From assembly GCA_902794125.1 (NCBI GenBank), contig CADBFX010000004.1, positions 1 through 44,834 on the forward strand: a stretch of DNA of 44,834 bases, read 5' to 3'. Below the pieces are notes generated by a model. The model was not told where the DNA came from. It saw only the letters and a program-made list of their open reading frames with translations, and ran no database searches. Positions 14,805 through 22,435 of this stretch are shown in pieces; the first letter of the stretch is position 1; each line of letters starts with the position of its first letter. Origin of the DNA: an uncultured Elusimicrobium sp. Lineage in GTDB: Bacteria > Elusimicrobiota > Elusimicrobia > Elusimicrobiales > Elusimicrobiaceae. Both the position numbers and the translations under genes were made by a program.

Positions 14805-16274
14805 ATGCATATTTTTTCAACACATAGAAGTGAATACCAAAAAACCTTATATTTGTTTAATATTCCTATTTATACTAGAAAAAGGGAAAAAAATAGGGTT
14901 AAATTCTATCTTTTTCGCATTCCAATTTGGAAAAAAATTTATGATGATGGAAAGGTTAAACATTATTTTGGCGGAGTTCGAATCGGAAAATTTGATTCGA
15001 ATAAAAGTCTTTACAATAAGGACAAATCAGTTCCTTTATATATTTGCTTAAGCAAAATCTCATTTAAGATGAACCAGAGACACTTAAATAAAAATGAAAA
15101 ATTGAAAATACATTTTCTTTATATTGCTGATTCGTATTGGCCCTCTTGGGAAAGTATTTATAACGCGTGTGCAAAGGATGAAAATCTTGATGTGAAAGTG
15201 ATTTTTTTAAGAACTAAGGGGACTCAACTTTATTCCTCTCAATATGTAGAAGCAGAAAAATTTTTGAAGATACGAAAAATTCCGTATATTGAATATCAAA
15301 ATTATATACCAGAAGAAGAACGACCTCACGTTATACTATATCAGACTCCTTACAATGTTAATTATGACGTATTTAATAAATTACGACCCGATTTTATTAC
15401 GGGACTTGGAATACGGATTGTTTATATCTCATATGGGATTGAATACGATAAGAGCATTAATAATGAACACATACAAAATCTTCATTATACTCATAAAGTG
15501 CATTCATTGGCTTGGAGATTATTTGTAATGCATTCAGATATCAAAGATGGGTTTTATAAATATTGTCCCGCAGGCGGATTTCATATTGTTGTATCTGGCC
15601 ATCCAAAATTTGATTGTTATGTTAATAACAAATTTTCATTACCTAATACGCTGTTAGAGAAGGCAAACGGACGCAAAATTATTGCTTTTCAAATTCATTG
15701 TTACAATGATAGCGATTGTATTGGAGAGAAGAGAATACACTCGATTCCTTTTGCTGAACATCTAAAAATCCAGCAGATTTTATCATCCTATAAAAAGTAT
15801 TTTTTTGTCTACACTATTCACCCTGCTTTTAAGACACGTAATATTAGTCGGGGTTTCTGTACGAGCAAAGATTATTTTAACTTTATTAAAAAAATAGAAT
15901 CCTCTAACAATATGTGTGTGTATAAAGGAGATCACCAAACTTTATTGGCAGAAGCAGATGCCTTTATAACGGAAAACTCCTCTTTAATGATAGAGATGGG
16001 ATTTTTTAATAAGTCTGTTTTATATATGTATGATAGGCCCATTGCCCTAAAACCATTTGCTGAAAAACTTGTGTCTACTTTTCATCACGGACATTCTCAT
16101 AAAGATGTTGTAAATTTTATCGAGAATATCGTTTTTAAACACGACGATTTATTGCAAAAACGCGCTTTACAACGAGAATCGATCTTTCCAAAATCAACTT
16201 ATGATGGAAACATCGGTTTACGGATTAAACAATACATTATTAAAACAGTTAAAGAGGAATCTTCCCATTTATGA
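14805..16274 (+). CDS. TagB/CDP-glycerol transferase-like protein
   Basis: 489 residues; AGAGGG lies before the ATG at 14805. The N-terminus has two similar short units, YLFNIPIYTRKREKN and FYLFRIPIWKKIYDD, a repeat style seen ahead of glycan enzymes in some gut bacteria. The main domain resembles CDP-glycerol:glycerophosphotransferases (TagB/TagF type): HVILYQTPYNVNY, VVSGHPKFDCYV, YTIHPAFKTR and ADAFITENSSLMIEMGFF in the family order. These GT-B enzymes transfer glycerol-phosphate or similar groups to membrane-linked glycans. The gene is strikingly A+T-rich even for the element. It overlaps the ABC exporter gene by 4 nt (ATGA). Confidence 0.68.
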   Translation: MHIFSTHRSEYQKTLYLFNIPIYTRKREKNRVKFYLFRIPIWKKIYDDGKVKHYFGGVRIGKFDSNKSLYNKDKSVPLYICLSKISFKMNQRHLNKNEKLKIHFLYIADSYWPSWESIYNACAKDENLDVKVIFLRTKGTQLYSSQYVEAEKFLKIRKIPYIEYQNYIPEEERPHVILYQTPYNVNYDVFNKLRPDFITGLGIRIVYISYGIEYDKSINNEHIQNLHYTHKVHSLAWRLFVMHSDIKDGFYKYCPAGGFHIVVSGHPKFDCYVNNKFSLPNTLLEKANGRKIIAFQIHCYNDSDCIGEKRIHSIPFAEHLKIQQILSSYKKYFFVYTIHPAFKTRNISRGFCTSKDYFNFIKKIESSNNMCVYKGDHQTLLAEADAFITENSSLMIEMGFFNKSVLYMYDRPIALKPFAEKLVSTFHHGHSHKDVVNFIENIVFKHDDLLQKRALQRESIFPKSTYDGNIGLRIKQYIIKTVKEESSHL

Positions 16275-18037
16275 ACCTGAAAAATCAAGGGAAGAGCAAT
16301 AACTCTTTTCTTCAAAATTGGTGTCGTATGTGGCCCTTCGTGAGGCCGTATTGGGGACGCGCTTTGTTAGGCGTGCTATGTACCATCCCCGTCGGAGCAT
16401 TGGATGGTGCAGTAGCGATGTTTTTAAAGCCGTTTATGGATAAAGTAATGGTGGATAAGCAGCCTCACTTTTCGGCCCTTATCCCCTTTCTTATTGTTGG
16501 ATTTACAGCGGTGCAAGGGGTTTTACTGTACGCTTCTAACTATCTTAATACGTGGGTGGCACGTAAAATTACCATAGATGTTAAACGTAAATTATATACT
16601 AAACTGCTGTCTATGGATACTAGCTATTTTGATAAGAATAACTCGGGACAGATTTTGGCGCGCTATTCTAATGATGCGGAAACGGCATCATCGGGGCTTA
16701 TTGATAATTTTAAGCAGTTTTTGGTGAAGGCATTTTCGTCGGTTTCGCTCATATTTGTGCTTCTATACAACTCGTGGCAATTGGCTTTGATTGCGATAGT
16801 GGTATTATTGCTCTTTTTCTATCCTATGAAACTGGCTCGCCAAAAAATGAAAGATATAATCAAGCAATCTATGGGGAATCTGGCCTACACAATGACGATT
16901 TACAATGAAACTTTTGCAGGGAATAAAACCATTCGTTCGTTTACCTTGGAAGATGCTTTTAAAAAACGATTTGAAGAGGCCACGGATAGGGCGTTTCTTT
17001 TGGCGATTAACCTTGTTAAAGGCACAAATTGGCTGTCTCCCATTATGCATATCTTAATGTCCATTGGTATTGCGCTAGTGATTGCAGCGGGGAGTTATTT
17101 GATTGTTAGTGGTAAGATTACAAGTGGTAACTTTGTGGCATTTGTAGCGGCTTTAATGATGCTATATTCTCCCTTAAAATCTATTGGAGACAAGTACGTT
17201 TCAATGCATAAATCTTTCTTGGCAGTAGATCGTATCTTCAAAATTTTAGGAACAAAACCAACTATACGAGATGCCTCAAATGCCCTCAATCTCCAAAACA
17301 TCAAGGAAGGAATTATGTTTGAGGATGTTTGTTTTAGTTATCTCAAAGGGCGGGAAGTTTTACATAATATCAATCTCGTAATTCCTGTTGGTGGCACGGT
17401 GGCTTTAGTTGGAAACAGCGGCGGGGGAAAAACTACTATTTCCGCCCTTATCCCTCGGTTATATGACGTCCAAAAAGGGAGTATTAAGATAGATGGCGTG
17501 GATATTAAACACATTAGCCAAAAATCCTTGCGCCAACAAATAGCAATGGTATTTCAGGATAATTTCTTATTTTCGGGTACAGTTAAAGAAAATATTTTGT
17601 TGGGTAATGCGCACGCTACTGATGAAGAAATTTGGCAGGCGTTACAAAATGCGTGTTTAGCTGATTTTGTGAAAGAATTACCTGCCCAGTTAGAGACGCA
17701 GATTGGGGAACGGGGTATTTTGCTATCAGGTGGACAGAAACAACGATTGGCTATTGCGCGGGCGTTTGTCAAAGATGCTCCTATCGTTATTCTGGATGAA
17801 GCCACAAGTGCCCTGGATAATAAATCAGAGAAAATAGTACAGGAAGCACTAGATAACTTAATGAAAAATAGAACAGTAATAGTAATTGCCCATCGTCTAA
17901 GTACTATTCAGAACGCTGATAAAATTGTCGTAATTAATGATGGGAGTATTGTTGAAGAAGGCACTCACGAAGAACTTTTAAAACTAAAAGGAGCATATTC
18001 GTCTCTATATGATATGCAATTTAAGGGCAAAAAATAA
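16271..18037 (+). CDS. msbA: MsbA-like ABC exporter (fused membrane and ATPase domains)
   Basis: 588 residues, the normal size of a half-transporter that dimerises. Six membrane helices lie in residues 20-320. The ATPase domain has Walker A GNSGGGKTT (Gly for the usual Ser, Thr for Ser), Q-loop MVFQDN, signature LSGGQKQR, Walker B IVILDEATSALD and H-loop AHRLS. The MsbA family flips lipid A or other lipid-linked glycans across the inner membrane. As the last gene of a glycosyltransferase cassette it most likely exports the cassette's product, while the housekeeping MsbA would be elsewhere. It starts within the previous stop codon. Confidence 0.88.
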   Translation: MNLKNQGKSNNSFLQNWCRMWPFVRPYWGRALLGVLCTIPVGALDGAVAMFLKPFMDKVMVDKQPHFSALIPFLIVGFTAVQGVLLYASNYLNTWVARKITIDVKRKLYTKLLSMDTSYFDKNNSGQILARYSNDAETASSGLIDNFKQFLVKAFSSVSLIFVLLYNSWQLALIAIVVLLLFFYPMKLARQKMKDIIKQSMGNLAYTMTIYNETFAGNKTIRSFTLEDAFKKRFEEATDRAFLLAINLVKGTNWLSPIMHILMSIGIALVIAAGSYLIVSGKITSGNFVAFVAALMMLYSPLKSIGDKYVSMHKSFLAVDRIFKILGTKPTIRDASNALNLQNIKEGIMFEDVCFSYLKGREVLHNINLVIPVGGTVALVGNSGGGKTTISALIPRLYDVQKGSIKIDGVDIKHISQKSLRQQIAMVFQDNFLFSGTVKENILLGNAHATDEEIWQALQNACLADFVKELPAQLETQIGERGILLSGGQKQRLAIARAFVKDAPIVILDEATSALDNKSEKIVQEALDNLMKNRTVIVIAHRLSTIQNADKIVVINDGSIVEEGTHEELLKLKGAYSSLYDMQFKGKK

Positions 18038-18144
18038 CAGGGAAAGAAATTTAATGAACATACAAGTCCAACCGACACAATCTTTTGATGAACAAAAACA
18101 TACGGGTACATTTGACACGTTGTTTGAATTAGTGCTAAACTGTA

Positions 18145-18234
18145 TTCACCATAGAGAGTGTACGAGGGACAAGCCCGATGACTACACAGCAACCTACCAA
18201 AGCGGAAAAGGTGCTAATGCTTGAAAGATGGGAA
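18145..18234 (+). promoter_or_regulatory. SAM-I-clan riboswitch
   Basis: The core matches the S-box consensus. P1: TTCACCAT (18145-18152) with ATGGGAA (18228-18234). P2: GTGTA/TACAC (18158-18162, 18183-18187) around GAGGGAC...GCCCGATGA. CAGCAACC comes next, then a short P3 (CCT/AGG with inner CC/GG), GGTGCTAAT, and GAAAGATGGG. The P2 loop CAAGC (18170-18174) is complementary to GCTTG (18219-18223), where SAM-I riboswitches form their pseudoknot; the sequence differs from the usual CTGG/CCAG, so pairing is kept by compensating changes. The P4 hairpin seems absent, as in minimal or SAM-I/IV-like variants. It binds S-adenosylmethionine and controls the terminator at 18248. Confidence 0.88.
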
Positions 18235-18247
18235 CTACAACACTTTT

Positions 18248-18275
18248 AACCCATCTTTACGATGGGTTTTTCTTT
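18248..18275 (+). terminator. Riboswitch-controlled terminator
   Basis: AACCCATC (18248-18255), loop TTTAC, GATGGGTT (18261-18268), then TTTCTTTTT. Its 5' arm can instead pair with the riboswitch's P1 3' strand (AAAGATGGG 18224-18232 with CCCATCTTT 18250-18258), giving an antiterminator. SAM binding should stabilise P1 and let the terminator form, an OFF switch. Confidence 0.85.
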
Positions 18276-18311
18276 TTACCTCTCTGTGGAGTCAATCAGA
18301 GAGGTATTTTT

Positions 18312-18842
18312 ATGAATGTACACATACAACTAGCCCAATTTTTAGACGGGTTAGAACAGCAACGAAAAGTAATGCTTAACCATCTACCCATAGAAGGATA
18401 TAAGGCCACACAAGAATTATTTAAGGCGTGTTCTCGGTGGATAGAACTAGAAAAAGGACCGTTCCATACCAACGGTTACAAAGAGCATTTTTTCAATATC
18501 GTGGCAAACCTGAAACACGAAAACAGTTCACACTTGGCCTTAGCAGTATTTCTTAAGAATAATCCGTGTAGTGATATGCAATTGTTTTTACTCTTACGCC
18601 TACTAACTAGAACGGCTATAGATTCTTGCGTGTGGGATAACCGTATGGGAACGTATGAAGATAGGGCTAAAGCAATTTTCCCATCTGAATCGTGGAAAGA
18701 GTTATTTAAAGAGCCGCAAGAAATGTATCAAATCGGTAATGTGTGCCTGTACAATAAGCGGGGTATTTGCCTAAATCGCTGTTTTGTGTATGTAAAGCAA
18801 TTTTTAGGTGTACTGCCTCCATCTAACGAGGTGTGCCAATGA
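18312..18842 (+). CDS. Unknown 176-aa protein under the SAM riboswitch
   Basis: Start ATG 18312 follows GAGAGG. It is the first gene after the riboswitch terminator, so its expression should rise when SAM is scarce. The sequence (MNVHIQLAQFLDGLEQQRKV..., FHTNGYKEHFFNIVANL, LFLLLRLLTRTAIDSCVWDN) is soluble and mainly helical, with no motif I recognise and no signal or membrane segment. Five cysteines are scattered through the C-terminal two thirds. The first residues resemble those of the next gene (LQLNLAQFTG) and of a short open frame upstream of the riboswitch at 18054. The next gene overlaps by 4 nt. It is probably an element-encoded accessory protein; function unknown. Confidence 0.72.
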   Translation: MNVHIQLAQFLDGLEQQRKVMLNHLPIEGYKATQELFKACSRWIELEKGPFHTNGYKEHFFNIVANLKHENSSHLALAVFLKNNPCSDMQLFLLLRLLTRTAIDSCVWDNRMGTYEDRAKAIFPSESWKELFKEPQEMYQIGNVCLYNKRGICLNRCFVYVKQFLGVLPPSNEVCQ

Positions 18843-19189
18843 TAACTTCTCAGGAATTACAACTTAATTTAGCCCAATTTACAGGCACTTTGAACTGGTA
18901 TAAGAACCCGTTATTGTCTTACCGTTATACAGATGGTGTTAAATACTTTGCTCAATACGCTGAATGTTATTGGCTATTACAAGAAATTAACGCCTTATGG
19001 AAACGCCGTGGTAATGAATCCTTTTTTGATATTACCGTCAAAAGTAAAGAGCATACGGCGGATATAGTAGTAGAAGATGGTAACGGGAAGCCACTTTTAA
19101 CCCGCAAAATACCTTTTACAGACCTGCCTGAAGGGGATTGGAAGTTTTACCTAACAGACAACACTTTAATGTTACCTGGTGAATATTAA
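18839..19189 (+). CDS. DUF6876-like mobile-element protein
   Basis: 116 residues from ATG 18839, which overlaps the previous stop (ATGA) and follows GAGGTG. The pattern LNLAQFTGTLNWYKN, then YRYTDGVKYFAQYAECYWLLQEI, VEDGNGKPLLTRKIPFTDLPEGDW and YLTDNTLMLPGEY matches the layout I know for DUF6876 proteins, small conserved proteins of phages, plasmids and integrative elements with no known function. It is the second gene of the SAM-controlled transcript, so it too should be made when SAM is low. Confidence 0.7.
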   Translation: MITSQELQLNLAQFTGTLNWYKNPLLSYRYTDGVKYFAQYAECYWLLQEINALWKRRGNESFFDITVKSKEHTADIVVEDGNGKPLLTRKIPFTDLPEGDWKFYLTDNTLMLPGEY

Positions 19190-19323
19190 GTTATCGGTGG
19201 TAGAACGACTATTAGGAATGCCATTTAAACGCTTAAAATCGGTTTATATAAGGCCCTTTTTGAATGTGGGTAGGTGGGTAAGGGACAAACAAAACTTGGC
19301 CCATTTTTATAAGGAGAAACAAA

Positions 19324-19698
19324 ATGAATCAATTTGAAAATTTGACGTATGATTTGATTGTAGGAAGATTGATGTACAGGGTATTAGAATCTGCTAAACT
19401 TATACCTCAAGACGATTATAAGAGATATTACAATCCAACTGAAATAAAATTCCCTGTAGAATTTACTGTAAAATTGGCTCGTGCACAATTAGAAAGCGTC
19501 AAGGAGTACCTATCTAAAAACGGAACAAAAGATATGTATTCTTGGCTAAATGAGAGAGCAGAAGAATCTAAACAATATCAGGCATTAAAGCAGTATTATT
19601 TAAATATCCTTCTAAAGCAACTCAAAGAGATTCAATACAAGAAATGGAAAGCAATGGATAGGTATTTGAGTTTTATGAGCCTTAGAAATGGGTTATAA
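19324..19698 (+). CDS. Unknown 124-aa helical protein
   Basis: AAGGAG lies 7 nt before the ATG. The product is soluble, highly charged and predicted to be all helical (LARAQLESVKEYLSKNG, YYLNILLKQLKEIQYKKW). No motif is recognised. It lies 134 nt after the DUF6876-like gene, with no clear terminator between, so it may belong to the same transcript or have its own promoter in that gap. It is the last plus-strand gene of the element before the converging defence pair. Confidence 0.65.
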   Translation: MNQFENLTYDLIVGRLMYRVLESAKLIPQDDYKRYYNPTEIKFPVEFTVKLARAQLESVKEYLSKNGTKDMYSWLNERAEESKQYQALKQYYLNILLKQLKEIQYKKWKAMDRYLSFMSLRNGL

Positions 19699-19954
19699 TT
19701 ATTAAACCCATAATCTGCTATACTTAAAACTACACAAAATAACAAAAAGTCCATAAAATTTCTGTACAATTTTCAAAAAGCAGCTTTTTAGAATTTTTCC
19801 CAAAAAAATTTTGACCTAGCTCTTTTTGGTAAATTCAGATTTTTATTTTTGCAAAGTGATAATGTCTAGCCGCTAATATTCGCCTATTTCCCTTATTTTT
19901 AAGGCGCGAAAGATAGTGGCTTCTAGCCGCCGTCATTGGCTATAAATTGACTAA
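19699..19954. other. Gene-free AT-rich gap between converging genes
   Basis: 256 nt with no plausible gene. It holds T-rich runs (19790-19860) and two copies of TCTAGCCGC (near 19865 and 19922). No convincing terminator hairpin with a T-run was found on either strand. Confidence 0.5.
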
Positions 19955-20554
19955 TTATATAATGCCCTGCAATTCTTTCATTAAAAAGACCGCAAAATCA
20001 CTTTTGAAACGACAATTCTGACTTTGCTGATGACGAAATAAATTTCTTAGCCCCTCTTTGCTGACTACGAAATCGGGTAATAACGAACTTTTAGCATACT
20101 CTGGGAAGAGATGCTGACGCAATAAAGATTCCGCCATATCTGACTTGAGCGGAGATACAAAATGCCCTTGTTCTTGACAAATATCTTGCCACCGATTTAG
20201 TACCTCATCATCATAGTGCATTACAAAAAAATCTTCAAAACTATGATAATTGAAAAGAAAATTGGGTATCTTGGAAACATTCCTATCCGCGTAATCATCC
20301 TCATTATGATTATCATTTCGGCAGTATCTATCATAATCAACCCATATTTCTATATGGCTCTTCAAATTTTGTTTTTTTACTTCACGATATTTTTTTACAA
20401 CTGCGTGATAATCCCCAGTTCCTACTTTCTTATCAATAAACATCTTATGGGCTTCTTGTTCTCGTAAAAATTTATTTAATTCCCTAATATAGGCAACTTC
20501 TGAAGTCCCTTCACATACAACAATACAAAATGGATTCTTTTGTTCTTTCAACAT
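19955..20554 (-). CDS. RloB/AbiLii-like TOPRIM protein
   Basis: 199 residues from ATG 20554, 5 nt after the stop of the ATPase gene; a TTG at 20602 would overlap that gene. The N-terminus has PFCIVVCEGTSEVAYIREL (TOPRIM-type Glu), then IEIWVDYDRY (DxD) and a helical C-terminus. This is the RloB-like fold linked to AAA15 ATPases in the AbiL abortive-infection system and related pairs. TOPRIM proteins of this kind are thought to act as toxins or nucleases released or activated on phage infection. The pairing and order (ATPase first) support a two-gene defence module. The target is unknown. Confidence 0.75.
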   Translation of the reverse strand: MLKEQKNPFCIVVCEGTSEVAYIRELNKFLREQEAHKMFIDKKVGTGDYHAVVKKYREVKKQNLKSHIEIWVDYDRYCRNDNHNEDDYADRNVSKIPNFLFNYHSFEDFFVMHYDDEVLNRWQDICQEQGHFVSPLKSDMAESLLRQHLFPEYAKSSLLPDFVVSKEGLRNLFRHQQSQNCRFKSDFAVFLMKELQGII

Positions 20555-20559
20555 AATTT

Positions 20560-21867
20560 TTATATATATGGGAACGGAAGCCCACCAAATACGCCGTTCC
20601 AATATAATCTTCTAAAATCATTGACATTTCTCACTTTTTCATAATCAGAAATTCTTTTAAGAGTGGTCCCTGTTTTTAGAGTTTTGTTTATAATTCCTAC
20701 CTCCGACACGCGAAAAGTATCAGGTGCTAATATATCTGTAGCGTGAGAGGTAAATATCAGTTGAGCATTTTTTGTGTTGTACCTTTTATCTTTGAACATC
20801 TGAATAAGTTGTATAACAATCATTGGATGTAATGCTCGGTCCAATTCATCTATAATTAAAACATTTCCTCGTTGCAAAGCAAGAAAAACAAGACTTAAAA
20901 CAGACAATAAAATATTAGTTCCATTAGACTCTTCATCAGCAAAATTGAATAGAACTTCCTCCCCATTAATATTCTTATGATAGGAATTAATATGGTCTAC
21001 TTCCAACATATTGGTTTGCTTATTTTGAAACACAGAAGATGGCCCTTTTATAGTAATTCCCTTGGTTTCTTGTAAGGGGAACATTTCGCGATTTAATGAC
21101 ATTCGTTGTATATCAATATCAAATTTTCTTAATATTGCTGAAATTTTCTCAAATGATTTGTGTATATTTTGTTCTGTTATCTCATTAGAACCATTGATAG
21201 CAAGTTGGTCCAACGGAATTCTGTAAGGAATCGCGTTAGTCAAAGTAACCATCAAAGAATCTTCTATAAAATTATATACTTGATTAATATCTTGGTTTAG
21301 CCCTTGATAAGCAAAATGTATTTTTGTTAAAAATGGCAAAGTTTGCCCCAATTTATTTTCGCCTACATATTGAGAGCATTCCACTTTAATAATATTATTT
21401 AATTTTTCCTCTGAATAATTTTCCTTTACTATATTAAAAAATTTATTTCCCTTATCTTGGTGTATAGAATATAATTCTTTATTATTCTTAATTAATGTCT
21501 CCTCTCTAATAGTAGCCGCATCATATGCAATAAAATATTTAAAATTGTCCTTCCCTACAAGAAATTCAATACAAAAAGAAGAGTAATTATACTTCGGGTT
21601 AAGTTTGTTGGGAAAATACCGATGGACGATGCCAGTTTGCAATATTGTTTTGAAAACTAAAAAGGCCTTAATAATATTTGTTTTACCGGAAGCATTAGCT
21701 CCATAAAAAGATAAACAAGGAACAAATTTTTTTTGATTTGATGTTTCTAGAAAAGGGAAAAAATCCAATTCTTGATAATGATTTGGGGCCTTTCCTTCTG
21801 CATACGAAAAGTTTATCGTCATATCTAAAATTGACTTAAAATTTCTAATTTTAAAACAAGATAGCAT
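20560..21867 (-). CDS. AAA15/OLD-like ATPase (AbiLi/RloA type)
   Basis: 435 residues from ATG 21867 (GGGAG 7 nt upstream). The start CFKIRNFKSILDM is the typical SMC/OLD-like first strand. Walker A is GANASGKTN; Walker B is VLIIDELDRALHP; a signature-like FADEESNGTN precedes it, and LIFTSHATDIL is the sensor strand. The C-terminal GVFGGLPFPYI is common in AAA15 defence ATPases. Paired with the RloB-like gene downstream it forms an AbiL-like module: the ATPase senses infection and controls the TOPRIM partner. It is transcribed from the AT-rich palindromic region at 21904-21983. Known systems with similar parts (PARIS) use a different TOPRIM family, so AbiL is the closer label. Confidence 0.8.
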   Translation of the reverse strand: MLSCFKIRNFKSILDMTINFSYAEGKAPNHYQELDFFPFLETSNQKKFVPCLSFYGANASGKTNIIKAFLVFKTILQTGIVHRYFPNKLNPKYNYSSFCIEFLVGKDNFKYFIAYDAATIREETLIKNNKELYSIHQDKGNKFFNIVKENYSEEKLNNIIKVECSQYVGENKLGQTLPFLTKIHFAYQGLNQDINQVYNFIEDSLMVTLTNAIPYRIPLDQLAINGSNEITEQNIHKSFEKISAILRKFDIDIQRMSLNREMFPLQETKGITIKGPSSVFQNKQTNMLEVDHINSYHKNINGEEVLFNFADEESNGTNILLSVLSLVFLALQRGNVLIIDELDRALHPMIVIQLIQMFKDKRYNTKNAQLIFTSHATDILAPDTFRVSEVGIINKTLKTGTTLKRISDYEKVRNVNDFRRLYWNGVFGGLPFPYI

Positions 21868-21903
21868 TTTGTTTCTCCCTTTTATAAAGATGAACATTTT
21901 TTC

Positions 21904-21983
21904 TGATTATATTATACAAAATTATTCTATATTTGTCAAGTATTATATAATATAATCATTTTTTATGATTATATTATATAATA
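21904..21983. promoter_or_regulatory. Long AT palindrome and repeated 13-mer before the defence operon
   Basis: A perfect 19-bp inverted repeat (21941-21959 with 21965-21983) has a 5-T loop. The 13-mer TGATTATATTATA occurs at 21904-21916, again at 21966-21978, and inverted at 21946-21958. The whole lies 37-116 nt upstream of the ATPase start, where its promoter should be. It may be an operator for a repressor, or a cruciform. It is not a normal terminator because it has no G/C-rich stem. The remainder of 21984-22198 is AT-rich with no gene. Confidence 0.45.
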
Positions 21984-22025
21984 TCCCCAATTATATTTCA
22001 ATCTTGTATAAGATAATTATATCTT

Positions 22026-22047
22026 ACAGGTTATTAGCATAACCTGT
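22026..22047. other. 9-bp hairpin near the right element end
   Basis: ACAGGTTAT (22026-22034), loop TAGC, ATAACCTGT (22039-22047). There is no T-run on the plus strand. It could be a binding site for the XRE regulator or recombination factors; no direct evidence. Confidence 0.3.
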
Positions 22048-22198
22048 TACCCCAAGCCTATTTCATAGCCTTGTGGTTGTCCTACACACCCATCCCCTAC
22101 ATACTGGTTATTATTTCTTGCTATTAAGTTTATGTTTATTATTATATTAGAATAATATATTTACTTATTTACACATAATATAGGGGTAGAGCGGATGG

Positions 22199-22218
22199 GT
22201 TGTAGCAAAACAGCCCAA
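22199..22218. other. attR: right attachment site
   Basis: The arm GTTGTAGCAAAA (22199-22210), inverted relative to attL, then CAG and the shared core CCCAA (22214-22218). GTTGTAGC recurs at 22221-22228 on the chromosomal side. From here to 22392 is chromosome with no gene seen. Confidence 0.65.
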
Positions 22219-22392
22219 AAGTTGTAGCGGAAGCCAAAAATCAGTTCCCGCGAATCATATCCACAAAATTATAAGAAGGCCCTGTTGTACCGTTCTTCAT
22301 TACTCTTTCTCGTCGTACAAGTAACACTTCCCAATAAATAATATTGACAGAGAAGTAGTTATAAATGTAATCTATTAAGGTACCCCATATTG

Positions 22393-22423
22393 AAAATACC
22401 CGGGTCAAAAACCCGGGTATTTT
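22393..22423. terminator. Terminator of the EAL gene
   Basis: AAAATACCCGGGT (22393-22405), loop CAAAA, ACCCGGGTATTTT (22411-22423). Symmetric, so it works both ways. Confidence 0.88.
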
Positions 22424-22435
22424 ATGTTATAGAAA

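Larger units (their letters stand above)
7114..22218. mobile_element. 15.1-kb integrative element in tRNA-His
   Basis: Left edge at the tRNA-His CCA, next to a large serine recombinase; right edge before the terminator of the chromosomal EAL gene. Both edges share CCCAA (7114-7118 and 22214-22218). Inside the element each edge has the same 12-bp arm in inverted orientation (7123-7134 and 22199-22210). Joining the ends gives arms separated by 12 nt, the symmetric form expected of a serine-integrase attP. Cargo: recombinase, XRE regulator, gene II-like Rep, structured RNA, glycan-transfer genes with an ABC exporter, riboswitch-controlled unknown genes, and an AbiL-like module. Base composition is visibly A+T-richer than the flanks. 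Transfer genes and capsid genes were not seen. Confidence 0.8.

Noticed and set aside
14788..15051. 87-aa frame overlapping the TagB-like gene
   Set aside because: Lies in another frame of a gene with clear family motifs.
22219..22270. Possible duplicated tRNA-His 3' end as a classical direct-repeat att site
   Set aside because: Only scattered short matches (TTCCCGCGAATC, ATCCAC). The serine-recombinase-type CCCAA core with inverted arms explains the borders better.
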